Below are positions 45,832 through 55,801 of a stretch of DNA of 64,000 nucleotides, piece after piece. The stretch is from positions 56,390-120,389 of the forward strand of contig NZ_JALPRX010000007.1 of NCBI RefSeq assembly GCF_023223525.1. The letters are read 5' to 3'. The first letter of the stretch is position 1; every line of letters begins with the position of its first letter. Under the pieces are notes generated by a model. It was not told the origin of the DNA, ran no database searches, and worked only from the letters and a program-made list of their open reading frames with translations. The position numbers and the translations under genes are program-made. The DNA comes from Roseomonas acroporae (GTDB lineage: Bacteria; Pseudomonadota; Alphaproteobacteria; Acetobacterales; Acetobacteraceae).

Positions 45832-46731
45832 TCACGCCGCCCTTCGCGCCGCCGGCACCCCGCGCATCCGCCCGCCCGGCAGCGCGCCGGCGATCCCGGC
45901 GGCGAAATCCGCCGCCTCCAGCAGCAGCGGCCAGTCCACGCCGGTCGCGACGCCCATGCGCCGGAACAGCCACACCACGTCCTCCATGGCGACGTTGCCC
46001 GTCGCCCCCGGCGCGAAGGGGCAGCCGCCGAGGCCGCCCGCCGCCGCGTCGAACACGCGGCAGCCCGCGTCGTAGGCCGCCGCCACGTTGGCGACGCCCA
46101 TGCCGTAGGTGTCGTGGCCGTGGAAGGCGAAGCGGTGGCCGAACTCGGCGATGGCGTGGCGGAACAGCCGCCGCACCTGGTCCGGCGCCGCGTTGCCGGT
46201 GGTGTCGCAGAGCGCGATCTCCATCGCCGGATCGAGCGCGGCGATGCCGCGCACGAGGTCGAGCACCGCCGCCTCCGGCACCACCCCCTCGAAGGGGCAA
46301 TGGAAGCAGGTGGAGAGGTTGAAGCGCACGCGCATCTCCGCAGGCGCCTCGCGCACGATGGCGGCGAGCTCGGCCAGACTCTCGGCCCGGCTGCGGTTGA
46401 CGTTGGCGCGGTTGTGGCCCTCGGTGGCCGACATGAACAGGCCGATGCGCTGCGGCCGCAGCGCCAGCGCCTGCTCGAAGCCGCGCCGGTTCGGCACCAG
46501 CACGGTGCATTCCAGCCCGGGCAGTTCCTTCGCGGCGGCCAGCACCTCGGCCGTGTCGGCCATCTGCGGGATGGCGCGGGGCGAGACGAAGCTTCCCACC
46601 TCCATCCGGCGCAGCCCGGCCGCGTGCAGCTTCCGCACCAGCGCGACCTTGGTCTCCGTCGCGACGAAGGGCCCGATGGATTGCAGCCCGTCGCGTGGCG
46701 CCACCTCGGACAGCTCGACCTTTCCGCTCAT
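45832..46731 (-). CDS. Hydroxymethylglutaryl-CoA lyase family protein
   Basis: The 299-residue TIM-barrel enzyme starts VELSEVAPRDGLQSIGPFVATETKVALVRKLHAAGLRRMEVGSFVSPRAIPQMADT and carries the HMG-CoA lyase signature GGLGGCPFAPGATGNVAMEDVV with the catalytic cysteine, plus FHGHDTYGMGVANV. It should cleave HMG-CoA (leucine breakdown) or a similar 3-hydroxy acyl-CoA. GGAGG precedes the start at 46731. No leucine-degradation cluster is adjacent. Confidence 0.92.
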   Translation of the reverse strand: MSGKVELSEVAPRDGLQSIGPFVATETKVALVRKLHAAGLRRMEVGSFVSPRAIPQMADTAEVLAAAKELPGLECTVLVPNRRGFEQALALRPQRIGLFMSATEGHNRANVNRSRAESLAELAAIVREAPAEMRVRFNLSTCFHCPFEGVVPEAAVLDLVRGIAALDPAMEIALCDTTGNAAPDQVRRLFRHAIAEFGHRFAFHGHDTYGMGVANVAAAYDAGCRVFDAAAGGLGGCPFAPGATGNVAMEDVVWLFRRMGVATGVDWPLLLEAADFAAGIAGALPGGRMRGVPAARRAA

Positions 46732-47031
46732 GGCTCGTCCTCCCGCGCGACACTGTGCGCCCCGGGGCCGACGGCGGTCCAGCGCACCGTCCTTCCGGCG
46801 CGCCACGCCGTCATCGGGAAGGGCCGCCGCCCTCCTCGCACCCCGCCTCATCGCCGGAAACGAAGCCCCCGGAGCTTTCCGTGGCTTCCGGCCGCGGCGG
46901 CCCGACTCGCGAGGCCGGGCGCCGGCGGCGGTCCGGGAAGCTGGCCGGATGCAGGCGTTCGACCCTGGCGGCTGGGTTCCGGGAGGGCAGGGCCCTCCCT
47001 GGCGGCTGGGGTCCGGGGAAGGCAGGGCGTT
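46732..47031. other. Gap left of repeat B
   Basis: No gene is seen. A family E-type hairpin, GGGAGGGC...GCCCTCCC, lies at 46981-46999, followed by GGCTGGGGTCCGGGG and a second partial copy of GGCAGGGC. Confidence 0.5.
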
Positions 47032-47136
47032 TAGAGCATTTTCAAGCTGAGCGTCCTCGCTTAGCGGCTCGGAAAATGCGCCGGATCAAAGGCTGGAGCC
47101 GTTCCGGCCTGATACAGTCAGGCTGGATCGGCTCTA
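47032..47136. repeat. Two-hairpin intergenic repeat, copy B
   Basis: Outer arms GCATTTTC (47036-47043) and GAAAATGC (47072-47079) surround an inner stem GCTGAGCG-TCCT-CGCTTAGC (47046-47065), whose sequence differs from copies A and C but still pairs with one wobble. The second hairpin follows with loop TACAG. It ends 12 bases from the histidine kinase stop and may terminate that transcript. Confidence 0.87.
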
Positions 47137-47147
47137 GACGGGCCGCG

Positions 47148-48551
47148 CTACCCCCGCGGCAGCACCAGCACTGCGCGCAGCCCGCGCCGCTCCCCGTCCT
47201 CGCGCGCGTCCAGCAGCTCCAGCGTCCCGCCGTGCAGGTGCGCCACCGCCTGCACGAGGCTCAGCCCGAGCCCCGAGCCCGGCGTGGTGCGCGCCGCGTC
47301 CGCCCGGAAGAAGCGCTCGCCCGCGCGCAGCCGGTCGGCGGCGGCGATGCCCGGCCCCTCGTCGGTCACCGCGACGCGCAGCACGCCGCCACCGGTCGCC
47401 GCCTCCAGCCGCACCGTCCCGCCCGGCGGCGTGAACTTCACCGCGTTGTCGAGCAGGTTGGCCACGGCCTGGATCAGCAGGTCGCGGTCGCCGTCCAGGG
47501 TCAGCTCGGGCGGCAGGTCGGTCTGCAATTGCTGGCCGCGCGCCTCGGCCTCGGCGGCGTAGTACTCGGCGGCGTCGGCCAGCAGCGGCGAGAGGTCCAC
47601 CGGCGCGAAGGCGGCGCGGCGCGAGCCCGCCTCGGCCTCGGCGATGCGCAGCAGCGCCTGGAACACCCGCGTCACGCCGTCGAGGTCGGCGATGCCGCGC
47701 TCCACCGCGCCGCGCAGGTCCTCCTCGTGCGAGGCGGTGATGAGCGCCTCCTCCAGCCGCCCGCGCGCGCGGGCGATCGGCGTGCGCAGGTCGTGCGCGA
47801 TGGCGTCGGAGACGCCGCGCACCCCGTCCATCAGCCGCGCGATGCGGTCGAGCATGGCGTTCATCGTGCTGGCCAGCCGGTCGAACTCGTCGCCGCGGCC
47901 GGAGAGCGGCACGCGGCTGCCGAGGTCGCCGCCCGCGATCGCCGCGGCGGTGGCGTAGGTCGGCAGCAGCCGCTTCTCCAGCGCGCGGCGCACCAGCCAG
48001 GCGCCGAGCAGCGCGAAGGCCAGCACCGCGCCCGCCGACCAGATCAGCGCCTCCAGCAGCAGCTCGCGCAGCCGCTCGCGCTCCTCGACGTCGCGGCCCA
48101 CCAGCAGGCGGTAGCCGCCGGGCAGGTTCTCCACCCGCAGCCTCGCCTCGGCGCGCAGCCCCTCGCGGTCGATCTCGCGCTGCGACCACTGCTCGCTCGC
48201 CGGCAGGTTGCCCGGCCAGCGGTCGAGGTTGCCGGCGAGCTTGCGCCCCTCGGGATCGACCAGCAGGTAGATGGTCTCGTTCTCGACGTCCCCCGCGAGC
48301 CGCTCGTCGATCGACTCCGCCAGCCCGGTCGGCCCGGTCTCGCGCCAGCGCTCGGTCAGCGCCAGCACGTCGGCGCGCACGGCGGCATCGGTCTGCCGGT
48401 TCAGCGCGCCCGCCGTGCCCCACCACAGCATGGCGGCGAGCGCCACGGCCGAGCCCGCGAACAGCGCGGCGAAGAGCAGCGCGAAGCGGAAGCCGGCGCT
48501 GCGCATCAGGCGCGGCGGCTTCATCGCGCGCAGGGCGGTCGGCAGTGGCAT
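47148..48551 (-). CDS. Sensor histidine kinase, HAMP type
   Basis: The 467-residue kinase has a first membrane helix (about residues 20-44), a periplasmic region of about 120 residues, a second helix, HAMP (RVPLSGRGDEFDRLASTMNAMLDRI), the HisKA motif IAHDLRTPIARARGRLEEAL with phospho-His253, and the ATPase motifs NLLDNAVKFTP, VTDEGPGI and GSGLGLSLVQAVAHLHGG. The start is uncertain: an upstream TTG at 48710 overlaps the regulator stop, but homology begins near the ATG at 48551. It is co-transcribed with the response regulator upstream. Confidence 0.92.
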   Translation of the reverse strand: MPLPTALRAMKPPRLMRSAGFRFALLFAALFAGSAVALAAMLWWGTAGALNRQTDAAVRADVLALTERWRETGPTGLAESIDERLAGDVENETIYLLVDPEGRKLAGNLDRWPGNLPASEQWSQREIDREGLRAEARLRVENLPGGYRLLVGRDVEERERLRELLLEALIWSAGAVLAFALLGAWLVRRALEKRLLPTYATAAAIAGGDLGSRVPLSGRGDEFDRLASTMNAMLDRIARLMDGVRGVSDAIAHDLRTPIARARGRLEEALITASHEEDLRGAVERGIADLDGVTRVFQALLRIAEAEAGSRRAAFAPVDLSPLLADAAEYYAAEAEARGQQLQTDLPPELTLDGDRDLLIQAVANLLDNAVKFTPPGGTVRLEAATGGGVLRVAVTDEGPGIAAADRLRAGERFFRADAARTTPGSGLGLSLVQAVAHLHGGTLELLDAREDGERRGLRAVLVLPRG

Positions 48552-48706
48552 GGCCGGTGCCGTTCCCGTTCCCGTCGGGAGCGGTGGACTCCCGATCCCC
48601 TGGCCGATCCCCTGGTCGGCCGCATGGGCATCGCCCTGCGCGACGCCCGGCCGCCCCTGCCGGCGCAGCCAGCGGGAGCCCTCGGCGATGGCGCCGCCGC
48701 GGACGC

Positions 48707-49387
48707 TCAAGCCTCGGCCCGGATCATGTAGCCCGCGTTGCGCACGGTGTGGATCAGCGGCTTGTCGAAGCCCTTGTCCAGCTTCTGGCGCAGGCGGGAG
48801 ACGTGCACGTCGATCACGTTGGTCTGCGGGTCGAAGTGGTAGTCCCAGACCTTCTCCAGCAGCATGGTGCGCGTGACCACCTGCCCGGCATGGCGCATCA
48901 GGTGCTCCAGCAGCCGGAACTCGCGCGGCTGCACCTCGATCCGCCGCCCCGCCCGCGTCACGGTGCGCGAGAGCAGGTCGAGCTCCAGGTCGGCCACCTT
49001 GAGCCGCGTCGAGGGCACGTCCACCGCCGGGCGGCGGCCCAGCGCCTCGACGCGCGCCAGCAGCTCGGCGAAGGCGAAGGGCTTGACCAGGTAGTCGTCG
49101 CCGCCCGCCTTGAGGCCCTTGACCCGCTCGTCCACGCCCGAGAGCGCCGAGAGGAACAGCACCGGCGTGCGGTTGCCCTGGCCGCGCAGCGTCTCGACGA
49201 GGCGCACCCCGTCCACGCCGCCCGGCAGCATCCGGTCGAGCATCAGCAGGTCGAAGGTCTCGGAGGCGGCCAGGAACAGCCCGTCGCGGCCGTTCGCGGC
49301 ATGCTCCACGAGGTGCCCGGCCTCCTGCAGCCCCTTCCTGACGAAACGGGCGACCTCGGCGTCGTCTTCCACCAGCAGAATACGCAT
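48707..49387 (-). CDS. OmpR-family response regulator
   Basis: The 226-residue protein has a receiver domain (MRILLVEDDAEVARF, phospho-acceptor Asp51 in LLMLDRMLPG, Lys in DYLVKPFAF) and an OmpR/PhoB winged helix (REFRLLEHLMRHAGQVVTRTMLLEKVWDYHFDPQTNVIDVHVSRLRQKLD). It precedes the histidine kinase. The adjacent DegP-like protease on the same strand suggests an envelope-stress role, which is inference. A nine-residue upstream extension is possible. Confidence 0.94.
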   Translation of the reverse strand: MRILLVEDDAEVARFVRKGLQEAGHLVEHAANGRDGLFLAASETFDLLMLDRMLPGGVDGVRLVETLRGQGNRTPVLFLSALSGVDERVKGLKAGGDDYLVKPFAFAELLARVEALGRRPAVDVPSTRLKVADLELDLLSRTVTRAGRRIEVQPREFRLLEHLMRHAGQVVTRTMLLEKVWDYHFDPQTNVIDVHVSRLRQKLDKGFDKPLIHTVRNAGYMIRAEA

Positions 49388-49407
49388 CCTCGACACTCTC
49401 CGCCCTT

Positions 49408-49512
49408 GGAGCATTTCCAGGCCGGGCGTGCTCGCCCGGCGCCCCGGAAAATGCGCCCGATCAAAGGCTGGAACCGATCCGGCCCGATACGGTCAGGCCG
49501 GAACGGTTCTGG
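49408..49512. repeat. Two-hairpin intergenic repeat, copy C
   Basis: The inner stem is GCCGGGCG-TGCT-CGCCCGGC, framed by GCATTTCC and GGAAAATGC. The second hairpin, loop TACGG, has A-T pairs where copy A has G-C pairs (GGAACCG with CGGTTCT). It lies about 20 bases upstream of the response regulator start. Confidence 0.87.
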
Positions 49513-49651
49513 GGCCATCTCTCATCGCCGCCCGCCCCGGCCCGCGCGCCGGCACCGGGCCGTCCCGCGGGCCCCTCCGCCGGCACGCCACCCTGCCGCA
49601 TCCTGCCGCACGATGCCGGCCCGCGGCAGCAGGGGCGTCCGCCGGCCGGCC

Positions 49652-50908
49652 TCAATTCGCCGGCTGGCCGGGCACCGGGCGGCGGCCGACCGTGACCGTC
49701 ACGTCCTGCACCCGTCCCTCGCGCAGCACGCCGAGCCGCACCGTCTGGCCCGGCGGCACCGCCGCGACGTTGCGCACCAGGGCACGCGAGGTCTCGACGG
49801 CGGCGCCGTTCACCGCCACCACCACGTCGTCCTTGCGCAGCCCGGAACGCGCGGCGGGGCCGTTGCGCTCCACCCCGGCGATCAGCACCCCACGCTGCCC
49901 GCCCGAGCCCGGCTCCGGCGCGAGGTCCTGCACCGAGACGCCGAGCCAGCCGCGCTCCACCCGCCGGTCGCGCTTGAGCTGGTCGATCACCCCGCGCGCG
50001 AGGTCGGAGGGGGTGGCGAAGCCGATGCCGGCCGAGGCGCCGGAGGGCGAGTAGATGGCGGTCGAGATGCCCACCACCTCGCCGGCCATGTTGAACAGCG
50101 GGCCGCCGGAATTGCCGGGGTTGATCGCGGCGTCGGTCTGGATGAAGTCGTCGAACGGCCCCGCGCCGATCTCGCGCCCGCGCGCCGAGACGATGCCCGA
50201 GGTGACGGTGCCGCCGAGGCCGAACGGGTTGCCCGCCGCCAGCACCCACTGCCCGATGCGCAGCGCCGAGGAGGAGCCCCAGGCGACCGCGGTGAGCGGC
50301 CCGCGCGGCTCGATCCTGAGCAGGGCGAGGTCGGTCAGGTCGTCCGAGCCCACCACCGTCGCCGGGTACTCGGTGCCGTTCTGCAGCGAGACGACGACGC
50401 GGCTGGCGTTGCCGACCACGTGGTTGTTGGTGACGATGAAGCCCGCCGGGTCGATCACGAAGCCCGAGCCCGCGCCCTGAACCTGCTGCGGCCGGTTGCG
50501 GAAGCGGTTGCGGAAGTACTGCTCGAAGGGCGTGCCGCGCAGCTCCGGCGGCAGTTGCGCCACCTGCTCCGAGGTGACGGCGATGTTCACCACGGCCGGC
50601 AGCACGCGCTCCGACAGGTCGGCGAAGTCGGGGATGGCGCCGCGCTGCGCCGCGGCGGGCGCGCAGGCGAGCAGGCCGAACGGCGCCGCCAGGGCCAGCC
50701 CGGCCGCGCCGGTGCCGAACAGGCGGCGACCCAGGGGCCGGCCGGTTGGCCGGCCGGTTGCCCGGCTTATCGCACGGTCGGTTGCCCAGCCGGTCGCTCG
50801 GCCCGGCATCCGGTCCGGCGGGCACTCGCCGGTCCGCCGGGGCGGGGAGGCCGCCGGCGCTTCCGGCAGGCACTCGCCGGGCCGACGGGGGGGGAAGTCA
50901 GGCGGCAT
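49652..50908 (-). CDS. DegP/HtrA-family periplasmic serine protease
   Basis: The 418-residue protease has the trypsin-like triad: His163 (TNNHVVGNA), an Asp in DLTDLALLRI and Ser267 (NPGNSGGPLF). One PDZ domain follows (GWLGVSVQDLAP to ALVRNVAAVPPG), like DegS/DegQ-short forms. The N-terminal 60 residues before the hydrophobic core are Arg/Gly/Pro-rich and come from CGGTTGCC-type repeats. The exported part begins after GLALAAPFGLLACAPAAAQ, which could be a signal peptidase I site or a lipobox (LLAC). The start at 50908 is the best ATG; a TTG at 50938 and a later ATG are alternatives. Confidence 0.9.
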   Translation of the reverse strand: MPPDFPPRRPGECLPEAPAASPPRRTGECPPDRMPGRATGWATDRAISRATGRPTGRPLGRRLFGTGAAGLALAAPFGLLACAPAAAQRGAIPDFADLSERVLPAVVNIAVTSEQVAQLPPELRGTPFEQYFRNRFRNRPQQVQGAGSGFVIDPAGFIVTNNHVVGNASRVVVSLQNGTEYPATVVGSDDLTDLALLRIEPRGPLTAVAWGSSSALRIGQWVLAAGNPFGLGGTVTSGIVSARGREIGAGPFDDFIQTDAAINPGNSGGPLFNMAGEVVGISTAIYSPSGASAGIGFATPSDLARGVIDQLKRDRRVERGWLGVSVQDLAPEPGSGGQRGVLIAGVERNGPAARSGLRKDDVVVAVNGAAVETSRALVRNVAAVPPGQTVRLGVLREGRVQDVTVTVGRRPVPGQPAN

Positions 50909-51044
50909 CGGGCGCTCATCCTCGTTCGGCGGAGCCAATATCGGGGCTTGCCCGCAACGGCAACAAGCCCCGACGGCACGCGTTGTTCCCGCCCCCCGCC
51001 GCCTTCGGCACGGGGGGCGCCAGGGGCGGCTGCCCGCGCGCCGC

Positions 51045-52001
51045 TCAGGCGGCGGGCGCGGGCGCGTCGCCGGCGCCGTCGGCGTGCCGTCCGGCCATCA
51101 CCTCGACGATCTGCCGGCGCAGCCACGCCTCGGCCGGGTCGTGCTCCAGCGCGCTGCGCCAGGCCATGTGGATGGTGGATTCGGGCGTCGCGAAGGGCAG
51201 CGGGTCGGCCGCCAGCGCGCCGTCGGCGGTCAGCACGCCGGTGAGCATCTCCGAGGTGGTGCAGAGCAGGTCGGTGCCGCGCACCACGCGGTCGAGCAGG
51301 CCGAAGGAGGGCACGCCCACCACGACGCGGCGGCTGCGCCCGAGCGCCTCCAGCCTGTCGTCGGCGAAGCCCTGCAGGTCGCCATGCGCGGTGACCAGCA
51401 CGTGCGGCCGGGCGCAGTAGGCATCGAGATCGACCGGCCCGGGGCTGCCCGCGTCCCGCAGCACCCGGAACGGGCCGCGCCGCAGGACGCGCCGGCGCAC
51501 ATTGGCCGGCAGGTCGCTGTCGAGATAGGCGACGGCGGTGCCGACCTCGCCCGATTCGAGCATGGCGGGCGCCGTGGTCCAGTCGAGGTTGCGCAGCACC
51601 AGCCGGCAGGCCGGGGCCCGCCGGCGCACCCGCTCCACCAGCCCCATGCCGGCGATGGCCACGTCGTCGCTCCAGCCGACGCGGAACAGGCGGACATCGG
51701 TGGCGGGGTCGAAGGGGGTGGCGCCGGCCACGGCGCGGTTGATGGCGGCGAGCACCGGCTCCAGCTCGGCCATCAGCGCCTCGGCCCGCGCGGTGGGCTC
51801 CAGCACGCGGCCGTTGCGCAGGAACAGCTCGTCGCGGAAGGCGAGGCGCAGCCGCGCCAGCGCCGCCGAGGTGGCGGGCTGGGACAGGAACAGGCTCTGC
51901 CCGGCGCGGGTCACGCTGCGGTGGCGCATCAGCGCGGCGAAGAGCGGCAGGAGGTTGAGGTCGAGGCGCTGGAGGCCGGATTCCTCGGGTTGGATCGCCA
52001 T
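51045..52001 (-). CDS. LysR-family transcriptional regulator
   Basis: The 318-residue product has the LysR winged helix (LDLNLLPLFAALMRHRSVTRAGQSLFLSQPATSAALARLRLAFRDELFLRNGR) and a two-lobe effector domain starting ATPFDPATDVRLFRVGWSDD. It resembles the NodD/LinR/PcpR branch, which often senses aromatic compounds. Its neighbours are unrelated (protease, aquaporin), so its target is not evident. Confidence 0.92.
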   Translation of the reverse strand: MAIQPEESGLQRLDLNLLPLFAALMRHRSVTRAGQSLFLSQPATSAALARLRLAFRDELFLRNGRVLEPTARAEALMAELEPVLAAINRAVAGATPFDPATDVRLFRVGWSDDVAIAGMGLVERVRRRAPACRLVLRNLDWTTAPAMLESGEVGTAVAYLDSDLPANVRRRVLRRGPFRVLRDAGSPGPVDLDAYCARPHVLVTAHGDLQGFADDRLEALGRSRRVVVGVPSFGLLDRVVRGTDLLCTTSEMLTGVLTADGALAADPLPFATPESTIHMAWRSALEHDPAEAWLRRQIVEVMAGRHADGAGDAPAPAA

Positions 52002-52199
52002 GGTGGGCGCGAGGATGACGGTGGCCGGCGGCGGCGTCGAGCCGGCCGCCGCGGCCTTGGCCTCCGGATGGTGCCCGCGGGTGCCCCGGGGATGGTGCCC
52101 GGGGGACGGGGCACGTCGCCTGGATGGCCGGGAGAGGTCCCGTCCCCCGGCCCGGCCGGTGGGCCCGGTGCGCCCCGATGGCGCGCCGGGCCGCGCGGT

Positions 52200-52949
52200 T
52201 CAGGAAACCGCGTCCTCGGCGCTGGCGATGCGCGGCTTGTCGGTCGAGACCGGCTCCTGCCCGAGCATGCGGGCGATGAAGCCGCCGATGATGCCGCCGG
52301 CGATCGGCACCACCCAGAACATCCAGAGCTGGCCGATATAGGCACCGCCCGCGAACAGCGCCGGGCCGGTGGAGCGGGCCGGGTTGACCGAGGTGTTGGT
52401 GACCGGGATCGAGATCAGGTGGATCAGGGTCAGGCCGAGGCCGATGGCGATCGGCGCGAAGCCGGCCGGCGCGCCCGGCGCGGTGGAGCCCATGATGATG
52501 AGCAGGAAGAAGGCCGTGGCCACCAGCTCCATCACCACGCAGGCGACCAGCGAGTACTTGCCCGGGCTGAGTTCGCCGAAGCCGTTGGAGGCGAAGCCGC
52601 CCAGCTCGAAGCCCGGCTTGCCCGAGGCGATCAGGTAGAGCACCGCGGCGGCGACGATGGCGCCCGCCACCTGCGCCACGATGTAGGGGACGATGTAGCT
52701 GGGAGGGATGCGCCCGCCTGCCCAGAGGCCGAGGGTGACGGCCGGGTTGAAGTGGCCGCCCGAGATCGGGCCGACCGCGTAGGCCATGGTGAGCACGGTC
52801 AGGCCGAACGCCAGGGCGACGCCGGTGAAGCCGATTCCGAGCGCCGGAAAGGCCGCGGCCAGCACGGCGCTGCCGCAGCCGCCGAAGGTCAGCCAGAAGG
52901 TGCCGAGGAACTCGGCTGCCGCGCGATTGGCCATGTTGGTAGGAGGCAT
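52200..52949 (-). CDS. aqpZ: Aquaporin Z
   Basis: The 249-residue protein has six membrane segments and both NPA boxes (HFNPAVT with Asn68 and [11 protein letters not shown]). The selectivity filter looks like that of AqpZ (His and Arg: [11 protein letters not shown]). It is a water channel. GGAGAGG lies before the ATG. The frame extends far upstream through hrpB DNA by chance. Confidence 0.95.
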   Translation of the reverse strand: MPPTNMANRAAAEFLGTFWLTFGGCGSAVLAAAFPALGIGFTGVALAFGLTVLTMAYAVGPISGGHFNPAVTLGLWAGGRIPPSYIVPYIVAQVAGAIVAAAVLYLIASGKPGFELGGFASNGFGELSPGKYSLVACVVMELVATAFFLLIIMGSTAPGAPAGFAPIAIGLGLTLIHLISIPVTNTSVNPARSTGPALFAGGAYIGQLWMFWVVPIAGGIIGGFIARMLGQEPVSTDKPRIASAEDAVS

Positions 52950-53251
52950 GATCCTCTCCCCAGTTGTTTTGACGGGGAATAGATAGCGCCTGTTCAACGA
53001 TTTGCGCAGCGGCCAGTTATCGCGGCGCCGGCATGCGGCCGCGTCGCCCGGCCGGGCCGGCCGTCCCTGCCGCCTCGCCGCCCGTCCGCTCCGGCCCGGC
53101 CGGGACAAGCCGTCCGAAGGCGCCGCGCCGCGCCGCACGCCGAAGGCGCGAAGCCGCGCCGCAAGAGGAGGCGGCGCGGCACGCGGCCCCGGCGGGACCG
53201 CGCCTTGCCGTGTCCGCCCCGGCACGCGGCCGCCGCCGGGAAGCGGGTCCG
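52950..53251. other. 302-base gap between aqpZ and hrpB
   Basis: No gene is seen. An AT-richer patch at 52960-53010 (TTGTTTTGACGGGGAATAGATAG on the plus strand) is the likely aqpZ promoter and leader. Confidence 0.4.
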
Positions 53252-55801
53252 TCAGGCCGCGCCCGGATCCTCCGGCCAGTCGTGCTTCGGGTAGCGGCCG
53301 CGCATCTCCTTGCGCACCTCGCGCCAGCCGCCCTGCCAGAAGGCGGCGAGGTCGCCGGTCACGGCGATCGGCCGCCCGGCCGGCGAGAGCAGCGCCACCT
53401 GCAGCGGCACCGCCCCGCCTGCGAGGCGCGGCACCGCCGCGCCGAACAGCCACTGCGCCCGCGCCTCCAGCGTCGGCACCTCGCGCGCGTAGTCGATCGC
53501 CGCCTCGCGCCCGCCGGCCAGCGCCGCCCGAGCCGGCAGCGCCTCGTCCAGCCGGCGCCGCAGCCCCCATTCCAGGCGTTCGCGCAGCAGCGCGGCGGCT
53601 TCCAGCTCGCCCAGGGCGGCCAGCTTCATGCGGCCGTGCAGGTGCGGCGCCAGCCATTCGCCGGCGGTGGCGGCCAGCGCCGCGTCGGAGAGATCCGGCC
53701 AGTCCCCGTCGGGCTCCACTCGGCGCATCCAGCCCACCCGCGCCTGGAATTGCCGCGCCGCATCGGTCCAGCGCAGGTCGCGCAGGCCACGCTCGGCCGC
53801 CGCCGTGGCGAGGGCGGCGGCCATCGCGTCCGGATCGGCACCCGGCGAGCCCGGGGGCAGCGCCTCCTCCTCCAGCACCAGCGCGCCGAAGCGCAGCACC
53901 CGGCGCGCCAGCACCGCGCCGGCCCGGGCGTCGAAGGCGGCGCCCTCCTCGCGCACGAAGCGTTCCGGGAAGCGCCGCTCCAGCACGGCGCGGTCCAGCG
54001 GCGCCGCCATGCGGATGCGCGCCTCGGTGCCGACCTGCCCGGCACGCGCCCCGGCGAGGTCGAGATCGGCCACGGCGAGCAGCGGCGCCTTGGCCAGCGG
54101 GTCCGTCACCGCCAGCCGTGCCCCCAGGCCGCCGGCCAGGCGGAAGGCGCCGCCCCAGGCCCGGCGCGCGGCGATCCGGTCCGGGAAGCCCGCCGCCAGC
54201 AGCGCGCCGGGATCGCCCAGCGCCACGGCGCGCTCGGGCAGGCGCAGGCGGCGCCGGTGCTGCGCGGCGGCGCGGCGGATGCGGGCCAGCGCGGCGCGGT
54301 CGGCGTTCGGGTGATCCCCGCCGGCCAGCAGGTCGAGTCGCAGGGCGATGTCGCTCGGCGCTTCCCGGTCCCGGATCGGGTCGCGCTCCTCCAGCAGCGC
54401 GGCGAGGTCGGCGGCCAGCGCGCCCTCGCCGGGGCCGTCCGCCGCCAGCAGCATGCGCGCGAGGCGCGGATGCGTGCCGAGCCGCGCCATGCGCCGCCCG
54501 GCCTCGGTGATGCGTCCCTCGCCGTTCAGCGCGTCGAGGTCGCGCAGCAGGGCGCGGGCGGCGGCGAGGGCGCCGGCCGGCGGCGCGTCGAGGAAGCGCA
54601 TCGCCGCCGGCTCGGCGCCCCAGGCGGCGCAGTCGAGCGCGAGGCCGGCGAGCTCGGCCTCCAGGATCTCCGGCCGGTCCTGCGGCGGCAGGCCGCGCTG
54701 CAGCGCCTCGGTCCAGAGCCGGTAGGCGACGCCCGGCGCGGTGCGCCCCGCGCGCCCGGCCCGCTGCTCCGCCGCCGCGCGGGAGATGCGCAGCGTGACC
54801 AGCCGCGCGAGCCCGGTCGCCGGGTCGAGCCGCGGCGCCCGACGGAAGCCGCCATCCACCACGATGCGCACGCCCGGCACGGTGAGCGAGGTCTCGGCGA
54901 TCGAGGTGGCCAGCACCACCTTGCGCCGGTCCGACGGCGCCAGGGCGCGGTCCTGCTCGGCGGGGGAGAGCTCGCCGTGCAGCGGCAGCACCTCCGCGTC
55001 GATGCCACCCAGGCGCTCGGCGGTGCGGCGGATCTCGGCCCAGCCGGGCAGGAAGGCCAGCACGTCGCCGGGATCGCGGCGCAGCGCCTCGCGGATCGTG
55101 GCGGCCATCGCCTCGGGCAGCTCGCGCGGCTCCTTCAGCTCCCGCGCCCGGTGCTCGACGCGCACCGGGAAGGCGCGGCCGAGGCTCTCGATGCGCGGGG
55201 CGGGGGTGCCGGGCGATTCCGGGCCCGCGCCCATCAGCGCGGCGAAGGCGCCGCCGTCCAGCGTCGCCGACATGGCGAGCAGGCGCAGCTCCGGCCGCAG
55301 CGCCGATTGCAGGTCGAGGCAGAGGGCGAGGGCGAGGTCGGTGTCGAGGTTGCGCTCGTGCGCCTCGTCGAACAGCACCGCCGCGACGCCCTCCAGCCCG
55401 GGGTCCGATTGCAGCCGGCGCACCAGCAGCCCCTCGGTGACGACCTCGACGCGGGTGGCGGCGGAGACGGCGCGGTCGAGCCGGCTGGAAAGGCCGATGG
55501 TCTGGCCGACGGGCTCGCCCAGCAGCTCGGCCATGCGGCGCGCGGCGGCACGGGCGGCGACGCGGCGCGGCTCCAGCACCAGCAGCTTCCCGCCGGCCGC
55601 CCCAGGGGATGCTACAGAGGATGTCCCAGGGGATGCTCCAGGGGATGCCCCAGGGAATACCCAGGGTTCCTCGCGCAGCACCAGCGGCACCAGCGTGGTC
55701 TTGCCGGCGCCCGGGGGGGCGATCAGCACGGCGTTGGGGGAGTCGCGCAGGGCGTCGCGCAGCGCGGGCAGCGCCTCGGTGACGGGAAGGTCGGGGAGCA
55801 T
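53252..55801 (-). CDS. hrpB: ATP-dependent helicase HrpB (DEAH/RHA type)
   Basis: The 849-residue RNA helicase-like protein has Walker [10 protein letters not shown] (about residue 28), [18 protein letters not shown] (motif Ia), [10 protein letters not shown] (DEAH), LAMSATLD (motif III), [15 protein letters not shown] and [18 protein letters not shown], then the HrpB C-terminal domain ending [21 protein letters not shown]. Its cellular role is poorly known. Between Walker A and motif Ia there is an inserted PGAS-rich stretch (about residues 45-67) encoded by a 12-bp tandem repeat. Confidence 0.94.
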   Translation of the reverse strand: MLPDLPVTEALPALRDALRDSPNAVLIAPPGAGKTTLVPLVLREEPWVFPGASPGASPGTSSVASPGAAGGKLLVLEPRRVAARAAARRMAELLGEPVGQTIGLSSRLDRAVSAATRVEVVTEGLLVRRLQSDPGLEGVAAVLFDEAHERNLDTDLALALCLDLQSALRPELRLLAMSATLDGGAFAALMGAGPESPGTPAPRIESLGRAFPVRVEHRARELKEPRELPEAMAATIREALRRDPGDVLAFLPGWAEIRRTAERLGGIDAEVLPLHGELSPAEQDRALAPSDRRKVVLATSIAETSLTVPGVRIVVDGGFRRAPRLDPATGLARLVTLRISRAAAEQRAGRAGRTAPGVAYRLWTEALQRGLPPQDRPEILEAELAGLALDCAAWGAEPAAMRFLDAPPAGALAAARALLRDLDALNGEGRITEAGRRMARLGTHPRLARMLLAADGPGEGALAADLAALLEERDPIRDREAPSDIALRLDLLAGGDHPNADRAALARIRRAAAQHRRRLRLPERAVALGDPGALLAAGFPDRIAARRAWGGAFRLAGGLGARLAVTDPLAKAPLLAVADLDLAGARAGQVGTEARIRMAAPLDRAVLERRFPERFVREEGAAFDARAGAVLARRVLRFGALVLEEEALPPGSPGADPDAMAAALATAAAERGLRDLRWTDAARQFQARVGWMRRVEPDGDWPDLSDAALAATAGEWLAPHLHGRMKLAALGELEAAALLRERLEWGLRRRLDEALPARAALAGGREAAIDYAREVPTLEARAQWLFGAAVPRLAGGAVPLQVALLSPAGRPIAVTGDLAAFWQGGWREVRKEMRGRYPKHDWPEDPGAA
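55602..55667. repeat. 12-bp minisatellite inside hrpB
   Basis: Five 12-bp units (CCAGGGGATGCT and variants, starting at 55602, 55614, 55626, 55638 and 55650) plus a half unit encode PGAS-type repeats in HrpB. The unit length keeps the frame. Confidence 0.92.

Noticed and set aside
48552..48710. Upstream TTG start of the histidine kinase
   Set aside because: The added 53 residues are low complexity and unlike the family, and the first membrane helix follows the ATG at 48551. It remains possible because the TTG overlaps the regulator stop.
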